64,000 bases of DNA from Annona cherimola (Eukaryota; Streptophyta; Magnoliopsida; Magnoliales; Annonaceae). The DNA is taken from contig CM059973.1 of NCBI GenBank assembly GCA_030490835.1, positions 56,734,008-56,798,007 of the forward strand, given 5' to 3'. The translations under genes and the position numbers were made by a program. Positions 48,867-58,138 of this stretch are shown here, in pieces (the stretch's first letter is position 1; every line of letters starts with the position of its first letter). The notes beneath the pieces were generated by a model. It worked only from the letters and a program-made list of their open reading frames with translations. It made no database searches and was not told the origin of the DNA.

Positions 48867-50508
48867 TGTTGTGAAATAAATAGCAAATCAAGCACAATCC
48901 ATGTTTTGATTATTAACAACTCAATTTGAGAAGTTTTTAAGGTACTAACAAGTGTGTGAGATGTTTCGAGATTGAGAATTTTCAAGTTCAAGGCATGACA
49001 AGTCAAATCGTAAGCCAACTCAAGCATCGACTTAGGTCAAGTCAATACCTAACTCGACTCCAATATCGACTTTAATAGGCTATTTTTGGACAGCGTTGAA
49101 ATTATGGACATGTGAGCAGGCGAAGTAGCACCAAAAGTCGACTTTTCATTTAACTTGGGTCAAGTCGCAACCCAAGTCAACTCTGCAAGCGACTTGGATA
49201 AACTGCAAGGTTCTAATACTAAGTACAATGAGGTCAGGTCGCAACCTAGTCAACTTTGACATGTGACTTGGGAGAAGTCCCATATGAAGTCGATTTAGCC
49301 ATGCGACTTCCGTAAAGTTGCATCCCAAGTTGACAGCTTTTGACTTGAGCTCAATGAGGATAAAAACATAAAGTTTCAAGTCCAAGAATATCAAGAAAGG
49401 TTCACGCATCCTCACCTCACCATGATCCAAGATCCAAGTTACTAGTTTAAGAACAATGATTCAAATGGACCATGATCGGGTAAATGATTAAGAAGAACAA
49501 AGGACTATTGGCATAAACAAAAGCATTTAAAGCAATGAATTTATGTAACAAGGGATATACATATCATGAGACTAAGCTTATGAAGTATCAAAAGCTCCAA
49601 TGAGCAAAATGAACAGTGAAGTCGCAACCCAAGTCAATTTTACTTGCAACTTGGGTCAAGTCTGAAATCAAGTCGACCTCAAAATGAAACTTAAGGATTG
49701 AAGACCGATGTCCTGAAGACCGAAGTCGCAACCCAAGTCAACTCCAATCAGCAACTTAGGTGAAGTTACACCCGAAGTCGACTCCGAGTGCTATTTGGAT
49801 AGTAACAGTTGAAAAATTTTAAACATTGGTGCATTAAATGCGCTCCACCTACCTCCTAATGCCCGAATTTACTCATTCTCTATTTAAGACTCATCAATTG
49901 GAATGGAGAGGATTAGCTAGAGCATTAATTAAGCTTTCACCTTTCAACTTCTAAGAATTCAAGTGATCATCTAAGTGCTCTACAAGAAGAACGGTGCTAT
50001 TTATTGCAAGTGTTGAAGCAATCCTTTTTCAAACTCTCTTTACACGTTTTTCCTCGAGCTAAAACTTCCACTACACCATATATAAGGAGTAGATTTTCTT
50101 TCTATTCATTCTTTTGTGATTCCACTTGGTTTGGTATTAGAGATCAAGATTAAGCAAAGGCAAGTAGTGTGTGGTTGGAGTGTGACTCATCGCCTACTGG
50201 TGTGGTTACTATAAAGGCCCCATATAGCTAAAATTTAAAAGAGAGCAAAGGCTCTAGTTGTAATCCTATTAAAATAGTGGAACCTAACACACAAAATGCG
50301 TTTTTGGAGGAGTAAAGTAGGGAAGGTTGTCCCGAACTACTATAAGTTTGTGTATCTAATATTATTTTTTATTTACTTTTCAATTCTCTACATTTTCATT
50401 CAAGAGGAACTACTTTACAAGGGGTTAAACTTAATACACCAAAAAAATTTTAAAAGAATCCAATTCATCCCTCCCCTCTTGGATTTTTCCATAAACTTAG
50501 GACCAACA
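48867..50508 (+). repeat. 3' LTR of element A
   Basis: TGTTGTGAAATAA to CCAACA, 1642 bp, collinear with 22825-24465 but with many scattered differences. The array remnant is at 49010-49330 and 49615-49800. Confidence 0.85.
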
Positions 50509-50513
50509 CACAT

Positions 50514-52580
50514 GTCATATCATTTGCTAATGTTTTAGTTTTTTATTTGAGTATTAAAAATAATATATATTTTATTATTTATTTGCAATCTTACCATAAT
50601 GCACAGGTCATAGATTGTAGTATATAAAATTTCGATTCATATGAAATGCGGGACTTAAGACGTTAGATTTAAACATTTTGTCAGCAAAATCAAGAGAGTA
50701 AGATAAGAAGAAGAAAAAAATAGATAGAATAAAATTGATCTTCAAAACATAGAATAGGGCTTAGAAATCACTGGATAAGAGTATCTAGAGTCTAGGATTT
50801 CACATCTGTCTTTTGTAATGGATACATGGAGTGCTTATTTAATCTAGATATTATGTATTAAAGGAGAGCAAACCCTAAATTATTCTTGCACCTTTTTCTC
50901 AAAAACTTATAAGGTGTAAACCTAATATATTCTTAACCACCTATTCTCATAAAAGTAAATTGATCAGGATTCATTAAGTTCTGTAGCTATTCATGGGATT
51001 CCTCAAGGTCATCTTGCCTATTCTCATGGTCTTAATTTTTTTTAGATTCAATATATTGATTAACATATATTAGACTTTCACCTTTCGATTCCTTCACCTA
51101 TTATATGAAAATCATTGCCAAAGTAGGATCTCAAACACTAAACAAGCATTAAGTCACAAGATATTAAATTAAGATAAAATATCTTAAATAAATAAATCAA
51201 AACCACAGTGTCTGCTATAATGTACACATGTTATATCTTAAACCTTAGATAACTGGTTTAACCTAGCATGTTTATGATAAAATCCAAATGCAAAAAAAAT
51301 TATATTGAAAGTCCATCTCAAACTCAACAATTAAACTCAAAGGAAAGAAAGAAAAGAAAAGTTAATTGATTGGAAACCTCGATGGTGTCTCGACTACATC
51401 AAGCAACCTGTCACCTCACTTCTTGCCTCATGCTCTTCACCTTTTCTCACTGCCGGACTTTACCCTAGCTCCAAGGACATTATAAGATGCCCTGGGATGT
51501 TCCAAGTAAGTGTTTGTATAGGAAACCAAGGAGTACTTGCACACATACTCCATTTTGTGCTCAAAATTGTGCAGGTAGGGTACCACACAGTTTGAACCGT
51601 GTGGCACTCTGATGTGCTCAGTTTACTTTGAATTTTTTTATACCTGACTTAAAATGCTTTTAGGTCTCAGGTGGAACAAGTTGTTTTGAGGACTATTTTT
51701 CTTCCTTTTAATTCTTCAAAAGCATCAAATTGAGTAGGTCTTGTCATCATGTTCAACTCTCCAAGAATTGCGTAAGTTTTGCTCTAATTTCACCTAAATT
51801 TGCACATACTGATTAATCGTGAGTGTTTACACAAAACTAAGCTTAATTAATAAAAATATGATTGAAATTGTCTGAAATATTCAAATTCTCACAAAATTAT
51901 TATCCAAAATAAATGATATACAAGTGACCTAACATTATTAAAGAGTATACATACATAAGTCCCCTTTATCATTATGAGAGGATTAATTTTAATAGGGGCA
52001 TGTGGAATTTAAATTTTGAATTATATGAATTTTAATTTTGATAGTTATTATTAGTTAAGGTTGAGAACAAGCAATGTTGTCGTAATGATAACTCTAGATA
52101 TAGTCGATGTGGAGTTCTAAGGTTCTAAATTGTTCTTTCCTTTTTTATATAGTCCATTTAAAGAAGTTGTTTGTTATTTTTGAGGATAGAATTCATGGCA
52201 TCTATGGAGGGTTCAAAAGAAGTATGCTAGCAAAATCTCAAGGTTAATGATCACGATATCAAAGATCAAGAGTTAGATCTAGTGGTAAAAATTCATGAGG
52301 TGATGCTTCAGTTGAGTTATGACATTCCTTCAATATTTAAAGTAGTTCTTTCATCTATGTAAGAATAGTTGAAGAAGCAGAAACAAAGTTGCATAGCTAT
52401 TTTTAAAGATATGTTTATGACAATCGTAGTTGTTCCCTTTTCTCCGTGGATTAAATATTTTTAAATGCTTACGAGATTTGTCCAACGCAATTGTCACCTA
52501 ACACATGAAATTGGCTTATAATATTCGAAATGTTAGGGAACATTAATGGGGTGGAAATGAATTGGCAAGTTCTTAGGGAA
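50514..52580. other. DNA between elements A and D, with an inverted LTR-like copy
   Basis: From about 50590 to 51400 the minus strand matches 21640-22400 (shared phrases include 'cctactttggcaatgatttt' and 'ggtgaaagtctaatata'). The rest (51400-52180) has no recognisable feature. At 52190-52580 short open stretches occur (e.g. an ATG at about 52195), but stops interrupt them and I recognise no family. Confidence 0.45.
50590..51400 (-). repeat. Inverted partner of 21640-22400
   Basis: The diverged copy is clearly collinear over about 750 bp when reverse complemented. With A removed, the two copies face each other about 460 bp apart, like two LTR-derived segments in head-to-head orientation. Confidence 0.7.
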
Positions 52581-52840
52581 GAATTTGTTGGTCCCGAGTT
52601 AGTGGCAAAACCCAAGAGGGGAGGGGTGAATTGGGTTCTTTAAAAAATCTTTGGTAAATAAAGACTTAACCCTTTGAGTAATTAATCCCCTTTTGAAAAG
52701 AGCTAGAGAGCAATAAAGATAAAGCAGTAAAAAGAGATATAACACAAGATTTATAGTGGTTCGGGCAAACCTTCCCTACTCCACTCTTCCAAGCTCACAC
52801 TCTGTTGTGACTTGGGTTCCACTATGTATTCCACGAATAC

Positions 52841-52940
52841 ACTTAGAGTCACCGCTCTCTTCTAGATTCCAGCTCTAGGAGGCATATACAACTAGAGCCA
52901 CTTGCTCTCTTCTAGATTCTAGCTCTAGGGGGCATAAACA
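52841..52940. repeat. 50-bp tandem duplication in the D LTR
   Basis: Units 52841-52890 and 52891-52940 share GCTCTCTTCTAGATTC and GCTCTAGG(A/G)GGCATA with a few differences. The other LTRs of the family have a single unit. The right LTR carries the same pair at 61898-61997. Confidence 0.85.
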
Positions 52941-53300
52941 ACTCACATGCAAAAGTAGGTGATGAGTCTCACTCCAATCACACCCTACTTTGCATATACT
53001 TGATCTTAGCTACCCAAGCTAAATCAAGATTTATACAACAAGACAATGAAATAAATGAAACTACACTTTACAGATTTGTGTAGGCAGATTTAGCTCGAGG
53101 AAGAAGTTGTAGAAGCAGCTTTGGATGAATATTGTTGAAGGCGCTAGCAACTTGAAGCTTTCTTCTTCCTTAGAATTTATACGGACCACTCAACAATGGA
53201 GAAAAGCAAATAGGAAACCTTTCTTGCACTTCTTTTCTCTCTTTGAACTTTAACGTAGTGTCTTGTGTTCTCTTGTTGTGTTTTCACGTTCATTTGAGGG

Positions 53301-53311
53301 TCCTTTTATAG
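53301..53311 (-). promoter_or_regulatory. TATA box of the D 3' LTR
   Basis: The minus strand reads CTATAAAAGGA, about 90 bp downstream of the last palindrome. The transcribing copy is the one in the 5' LTR at 62358-62368. Confidence 0.65.
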
Positions 53312-53393
53312 AGGGAAGAAAATATGAACGTTGTGGAGGTGGTTGGTGCACAATAAATGAACTCCAACGTTCGAAAATTTGACCGTTATACCC

Positions 53394-54135
53394 AAGTCGA
53401 AGGTGGAGTCGACTTGGGATGCGACTTGGCTACCCAAGTCGCATCTGGAGTCGACTTCGTCTGCGACTCCAGTTCTTCGGATTCCCAAGTCTTAGGCTTG
53501 GTCGACTTGACTTCAGACTTCGACCCAAGTCGATCCTGAAGTCGACTTGGCCTGCGACTTGGCTCGGGTTTTGCTGAACCTGCTTTGATCTTCAAGTTGT
53601 GTTCTTCTATCTTGGATTGGCTTGATTCTTACTTAGATGATTCATGCATATTTGACTTATGTAGTCTTGATAGACATTGTTTGAATCATTCTTGTATCTT
53701 TGTCTTTGAGCTTGATAGACTTGATTTGATGTAGAACATGTTTCTTGACTTTGAATTTGACTCATTTGTTTTTCATCTTGATTCCTTGGACTTGAGTGAT
53801 AAATCCTCTTGAATATCTTGAAAACTGCATCTTTGAAATTTGAACTTCTCAAGTCGTGGATGGAGTCGACCTGGCCTGCGACTTCACCCAAGTCGCATCT
53901 GGAGTCGACTTCGTTTGCGACTTCGTTATGTTCGTTTCCACTTTTCAACTCTGGATACTCCAAGTCGATGCTGGAGTCGACTTCGTCTGCGACTTGACTT
54001 CCCAAGTCGTAAGTGGAGTCGACTTGACCTGCGACTTCACCTGTTGCCTTTTGGGATTCATTCTCAAGTCGATATTTGAGTCGACTTTGGGATCGACTTC
54101 ACCCAAGTCGAAGTCCAAGTCGACTTGGAGATCGA
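53394..54135 (-). promoter_or_regulatory. Palindromic GTCGAC array in U3 of the D 3' LTR
   Basis: Ten GTCGAC hexamers start at 53408, 53450, 53501, 53541, 53865, 53904, 53976, 54018, 54080 and 54119. Most lie in a symmetric module: half site AAGTCG, about 9 bp, full AGTCGACTT, about 8 bp, half site GCGACTT. The position, immediately upstream of TATA, matches the palindrome-rich promoters reported for Sireviruses. Confidence 0.75.
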
Positions 54136-54266
54136 CTTGACCTCTTTGCTTTCCTTAAACATTTAGCAAACATATTAGTACCTTTTATATACTCAAAATT
54201 AGTTCTTGTTAATCATCAAAACTCAAGATTTGGTCAATTTTATTGTTTTAAACATTGTTTCCAACA

Positions 54267-54281
54267 ATCTCCCCCTTTTTG
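54267..54281 (-). other. Polypurine tract of element D
   Basis: The minus strand reads CAAAAAGGGGGAGAT directly before the 3' LTR. It primes plus-strand DNA synthesis. Confidence 0.85.
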
Positions 54282-54630
54282 ATGATTGACAAAACTTCAT
54301 TTGAGTTGATACTTTTCAAGCATTAATCATGTTCATATGTCTTTTGAAAAATAGAGCATTTGTCTTATAGGTCAGAGCTTTTTGAAATTCCAACCATTAT
54401 ATCATTTTGGCATATTGGATACCTTTCAAGCAAATCATGTTGAATACTTTATTAATCAAGCATAACATATTAAGCAAACATAACATTCATCAAAAGCATA
54501 TATATATATCAAGTTTCATTTTTACAAAATGCAATACAAAACAAAAATGAAACCTAGATACAAAACTACCCAACCCATAAGAAAATTTTACTCAACTCAC
54601 CTATTCTATCTCCCCCTTTTTGTCAAACTA
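54282..54630 (-). other. 3' untranslated region of element D with a second polypurine tract
   Basis: Non-coding. The 15-nt polypurine tract is repeated exactly at 54608-54622, close to the ORF3 stop. Multiple polypurine tracts are a recognised Sirevirus trait. Confidence 0.75.
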
Positions 54631-56226
54631 TCAAAAATTTATCAAAAATCGATCAACTCTTAATGATTTTGTGAATTGAAATTGAGAGATCGGATATAAG
54701 ATTGGTTCGATAGGACAATGATGGGCCGATGAGTAAACAAGAGAAGCGTGATCTGGAGTTGCTTCTTTATGAACTGATCCTGATTCGTAAGGATCGAGTT
54801 CAGGCATGGGTTTCTTCTTATGTCGGCCTGAGGCAAGATGATAGCGGATAGTCCGCATTTCCCGCTCAATTCTGTCTTGCCGGGAGTGCATATCCTCGAG
54901 GGCGTTGTGAACGCCGGTGATAAGACTTGTCATCCGGTCTTCTTGATGACCCATTTCTGCCCTCATAGCAACAATTTCATCTTTTAAATCCTTTAGGGTG
55001 ACCTCCTCAGAAGAGGTTGGAGGCACCCGTTCTCTTGCAGCGGACCCTTGTGGAGAATAGGATCCGTGCGATATGGGAGATGCTGGCTCCTCTTGAGCAA
55101 GTGGTGCCGCGGGAGGTTGCTCCCCCTCAGTCTGTGCATTGTCTTCTTGCTCTTCTTCTGAAGCTTCATGCCTTAGTTCAAGCAGATTGATCTTCATTCT
55201 TTGTATGAGAGCTTTATTTATGGCATTTGTGGATTTGAGCACTTCGAAAGGCTCGCCTTCAATATCCACTTTGAAGAATTCAAGAATCTTTGTGATCCAT
55301 GTGCCATAGGGAAGGACTCCTCGTGGGTTATCCTTTCTAGAAGCCAAGGCTTCAAGAAATAATTTGGGTATGCTCACTTTGACCCTGTTGGCCACTTTCC
55401 ATAGTATCCCTGCTTCTTGTGGATTCAATTGATTTCTTCCACCGCCCTTTGGGTAGATGCAGTGGGCAATGAGAAGTCGGAGTACTCGTAGCCTTGGTGA
55501 AAGATCCATGTACCGAAGGAATTTGATTCCCGGATGGTACTTGTTGCTCCGGGTGAGCTGATTATACATTTGATCCATAGTGAGGTCTTCTGGAATAGGC
55601 TCATCCTCATACGGGACTCCAAGTATGTGTCCTAAATGACTCATTACTTCAGTCGGTCCTGCAACTATCCCGATTCCAAGATCCATTTCGACTCCTTTGA
55701 CGAAGGTTCCAAAGTATTCTTCATCCCAAAGATAATAAAACATTCGAGTAAGATCTGGATAGACCCTTTCGTCTTCTTTTAGCAAATTGGTCCATCCTTG
55801 AAAATCCAATAGATCTTCTATGTCGGATCCATATTCTTTCAGGAAATTAAAATCTATAATCTTGGGTATGAATACCTTCCGTTCGTAGAACTTTTTGTAG
55901 AAACGGCTATGTTGGAGCTCGGTTTTGAAGTAGGTAGTGGGCATCTTCAATACTCGGGCTTTCCCAGCTGCAGTGCCCCTTCTGCTTGTCCCGGATTGTG
56001 TGCTCTGTGAGGTTTGTTGTTGATTTTCTGACCTGGGTGCTTGATCAGATGATTGAGTGGAGGTTTGGAATCGAACCCGTTTACCCGTCGAAGTTGATGG
56101 TTCCTCTCTGGCTCTTTTTGATGGAGTCCTAGTTCTTCTAGGAACTTCTTTTGGTTGAGATGAAGGTTGTGGTTGTGTGGGAACCCGTTTGGGGTATGGT
56201 TTTGATACGGCTTTCTTTGGTGCCAT
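54631..56226 (-). CDS. ORF3 of element D, plant transposon-protein-like domain, envelope-like position
   Basis: 531 codons from the ATG at 56226 (MAPKKAVSKPYPK), chosen because element B starts at the same residue. The frame is open a further 145 codons to 56661, but that part translates the array and CT-rich leader. Residues 1-90 are basic, Ser/Thr/Gln-rich and probably disordered. Residues about 95-370 hold the conserved core (HSRFYKKFYERK, FYYLWDEEY, FVKGVEMDLG, HPGIKFLRYMDLSPRLRVL, IYPKGGG, NPRGVLPYGTWIT, FEVLKSTNAINKA). This recalls the 'putative plant transposon protein' domain (PF20167, from memory). A Pro-rich linker and a coiled coil (about 410-475) follow. Frame and spacing rule out simple read-through from pol. 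Function is unknown; the position matches the envelope-like ORF of SIRE1, but I see no clear membrane segment in the 531-residue form. Confidence 0.85.
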   Translation of the reverse strand: MAPKKAVSKPYPKRVPTQPQPSSQPKEVPRRTRTPSKRAREEPSTSTGKRVRFQTSTQSSDQAPRSENQQQTSQSTQSGTSRRGTAAGKARVLKMPTTYFKTELQHSRFYKKFYERKVFIPKIIDFNFLKEYGSDIEDLLDFQGWTNLLKEDERVYPDLTRMFYYLWDEEYFGTFVKGVEMDLGIGIVAGPTEVMSHLGHILGVPYEDEPIPEDLTMDQMYNQLTRSNKYHPGIKFLRYMDLSPRLRVLRLLIAHCIYPKGGGRNQLNPQEAGILWKVANRVKVSIPKLFLEALASRKDNPRGVLPYGTWITKILEFFKVDIEGEPFEVLKSTNAINKALIQRMKINLLELRHEASEEEQEDNAQTEGEQPPAAPLAQEEPASPISHGSYSPQGSAARERVPPTSSEEVTLKDLKDEIVAMRAEMGHQEDRMTSLITGVHNALEDMHSRQDRIEREMRTIRYHLASGRHKKKPMPELDPYESGSVHKEATPDHASLVYSSAHHCPIEPILYPISQFQFTKSLRVDRFLINF

Positions 56227-56506
56227 TTGGAGTTTGGATTTTGTGAGAGAGGAAAATGGAGAGGAGAAGAGAGAGAGAGAGAAATGGAGAAGAAAACCGG
56301 AGAGAGAGAAAGGGATTCGCCGGAAAGGTTTGTCGGAGATGGAGGAGGAGAAAATCGCCGGAAGAGTGGAGAGGAAAGACAGAAAGAGGGGTTGCAATCG
56401 CCGGAGGAGAAAAGGAAAACAGGGAGGCCGGAAAAATGAGGAAGAAAGAAGAGAGGAAGAAGAAATAGAAAAGAAGGCTCGGAAGTCGGACGGTCGCGCT
56501 CGCGGA
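56227..56506 (-). promoter_or_regulatory. CT-rich leader of ORF3 in element D
   Basis: In element direction this is a long pyrimidine-rich stretch with several CTCCGGCGA-like phrases, ending CCAAATGGC at the ATG. It looks like the 5' UTR of a plant nuclear gene. Element B has a counterpart at 31600-31959. No TATA box is seen upstream. Confidence 0.5.
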
Positions 56507-56652
56507 GTCGACTTTGCCCTAGGCGAAGTCGACTTCGGTTCCCTGGAGTCGACTTCGCACATAGTGCGGAGTCGACTTCGACCCCGTGGAGTCGACTTTG
56601 CTGTCGAAGCGGAGTCCACTTCACTTTCCCAAGTCGACTTGGCGGAGTCGAC
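56507..56652 (-). promoter_or_regulatory. Seven-site GTCGAC array upstream of ORF3 in element D
   Basis: GTCGAC starts at 56507, 56528, 56548, 56571, 56591, 56633 and 56647, with a GTCCAC variant at 56614. Spacing is mostly 19-23 bp. The array lies between the pol stop (56705) and the ORF3 leader. Confidence 0.7.
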
Positions 56653-56704
56653 TTGACTCATCAGTTTGCCTTTTTCAAATTTTGATTTCTTATTTTAATT
56701 TTTC

Positions 56705-58138
56705 CTAATTTAGCTCTATCATCCCCATATCATTCCTAATCTTGTAAAATGATTCTTTAGCTAGAGGTTTGGTAAAGATATCAACAATTTGATCCTCTGT
56801 TTTCACATATTCTAAGCACACATCATGATTTTCAACATGTTCACGAATAAAATGATGTCTCACATCAATATGTTTGGTTCTAGAATGCAATACAGGATTT
56901 TTAGTCAAACAAATTGCACTTGTATTATCGCATCTAATAGGAATATCAACATAATCAATACCATAGTCTTTCAACTGTTGTTTCATCCAAAGTAATTGGG
57001 CACAACAACTACCGGCGGCTATGTATTCGGCTTCCGCAGTAGATAGTGCAACACTTGTTTGTTTTCTTGAATGCCATGAAACTAGCATATGTCCAAAAAA
57101 TTCATAAGTTCCACTGGTACTTTTTCTATCTACTTTATATCCGGCAAAGTCTGCATCCGAATAGCCGATTAGATCACAGGTTGACCCCTTTGGATACCAT
57201 AGTCCAAGATTTGTAGTTTCTAACAAATATTTAAAAATTCTTTTTACAGCAAGTAGATGTGATTCTTTTGGACATGCTTGGAATCTAGAGCACATACAAA
57301 CACTAAATAGGATATCGGGTCTAGAAGCAGTTAAGTATAGCAAGGATCCTATCATGCTTCTATAAAGTGTTTGATCGATACTTTTACCATTTTCGTCCGC
57401 ATCGATCTTGATTGTAGAGCTCATTGGAGTGTTTGCTCCTTTGCTATTTTGCATTCCAAACTTCTTGAGCATCTCTCTGGCGTATTTGGACTGATTTAGA
57501 AATATTCCTTCACTTTGTTGCTTGATTTGCAGTCCAAGGAAGAAATTTAATTCTCCCATCATACTCATTTCGAATTCGCTCTGCATTATCTTAGAAAACT
57601 CTTGACAAAGTTTTTCGTCAGTAGCACCAAATATTATGTCATCAACATAAATCTGCACAATTAAAATATTTTTATTTTTATATTTAATGAACAGAGTAGT
57701 GTCTACTTTCCCTTTTTGAAACTCATGGTCAATCAAAAATTTATTCAATCTTTCATACCAAGCTCTTGGAGCTTGTTTTAGTCCATATAATGCTTTGGTC
57801 AATTTATAGACATACTTTGATTGATTCTTTTCTCCAAAGCCAGGGGGTTGTTCAACATATACTTCTTCATTCAGATAGCCATTCAAAAATGCACTTTTTA
57901 CATCCATTTGAAATAATTTGAAATTCATATGAGAAGCAAATGCTAGTAAAATACGTATGGCTTCTAATCTAGCCACGGGTGCATATGATTCTTCAAAATC
58001 AATTCCTTCTTCTTGGGAATACCCTTTGGCTACTAATCTTGCCTTGTTTCTAATTACGAGTCCGCTTTCATCTAATTTGTTCCTAAATATCCATTTAGTA
58101 CCTATGATAGTGTGATTATTTGGTCTAGGAACTAAATA
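56705..58138 (-). CDS. pol: Open RT and RNase H segment of D pol
   Basis: 477 sense codons are open from after the TGA at 58139-58141 to the pol stop. RT shows [34 protein letters not shown] and the catalytic YVDDIIFGA. RNase H shows [17 protein letters not shown], the [18 protein letters not shown] region and the end [11 protein letters not shown]...[12 protein letters not shown]. All usual catalytic acids appear present. The first ATG lies inside the RT domain (57976), so in D the segment is not expressed as a normal gag-pol product. Confidence 0.85.
   Translation of the reverse strand, partial: YLVPRPNNHTIIGTKWIFRNKLDESGLVIRNKARLVAKGYSQEEGIDFEESYAPVARLEAIRILLAFASHMNFKLFQMDVKSAFLNGYLNEEVYVEQPPGFGEKNQSKYVYKLTKALYGLKQAPRAWYERLNKFLIDHEFQKGKVDTTLFIKYKNKNILIVQIYVDDIIFGATDEKLCQEFSKIMQSEFEMSMMGELNFFLGLQIKQQSEGIFLNQSKYAREMLKKFGMQNSKGANTPMSSTIKIDADENGKSIDQTLYRSMIGSLLYLTASRPDILFSVCMCSRFQACPKESHLLAVKRIFKYLLETTNLGLWYPKGSTCDLIGYSDADFAGYKVDRKSTSGTYEFFGHMLVSWHSRKQTSVALSTAEAEYIAAGSCCAQLLWMKQQLKDYGIDYVDIPIRCDNTSAICLTKNPVLHSRTKHIDVRHHFIREHVENHDVCLEYVKTEDQIVDIFTKPLAKESFYKIRNDMGMIELN

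Larger units (their letters stand above)
22825..50508 (+). mobile_element. Copia element A (Sirevirus-like) with 17 kb of nested insertions
   Basis: LTRs at 22825-24465 and 48867-50508 are nearly equal in length (1641 and 1642 bp) and flanked by the exact 5-bp duplication CACAT (22820-22824 and 50509-50513). The internal order is PBS, gag, pol, ORF3, polypurine tract. gag is split at 24648/41542 by TIR element M, which holds B, C and solo LTR E. The element's own sequence totals about 10.8 kb, like element D. Every gene has multiple stops or frameshifts. Confidence 0.9.
52586..54266 (-). repeat. 3' LTR of element D
   Basis: TGTTGGTCCCGAG to CCAACA. In element direction there is about 0.95 kb of U3 with the palindromic array, then the TATA box and the R/U5 part. 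It contains a unique 50-bp tandem duplication (52841-52940). The peptides readable here (VDSRCDLG-type repeats) are translations of the array. Confidence 0.95.

Noticed and set aside
52530..52600. LINE endonuclease-like motif (NWQVLREEF across the D insertion site)
   Set aside because: Only a loose resemblance to the W...GDFN motif, with no other endonuclease block nearby.
53394..54135. CRISPR-like array of short spaced repeats
   Set aside because: The repeats are too short and variable, spacers are unequal and partly repeated, the context is a plant LTR, and no cas gene is present.
53306..54140. Several 60-94 residue frames with VDS(R/T)CDLG-like repeats on both strands (also in the other LTRs, e.g. 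37616-37906, 40311-41167, 62363-63197)
   Set aside because: They are translations of the palindromic GTCGAC array, which by symmetry gives similar peptides on both strands. There is no start context or conservation as protein.
56177..56656. 159-residue Arg/Glu-rich frame on the plus strand
   Set aside because: It is antisense to the CT-rich leader of ORF3; the charge-rich composition follows from the purine-rich complement. Same explanation for 31688-31954.
56227..56661. 145-residue N-terminal extension of ORF3 as a signal or membrane segment
   Set aside because: Its first part is array sequence and the Ser/Phe/Leu-rich rest is the CT-rich leader. Element B starts at the internal MAPK Met, so the extension is probably untranslated.
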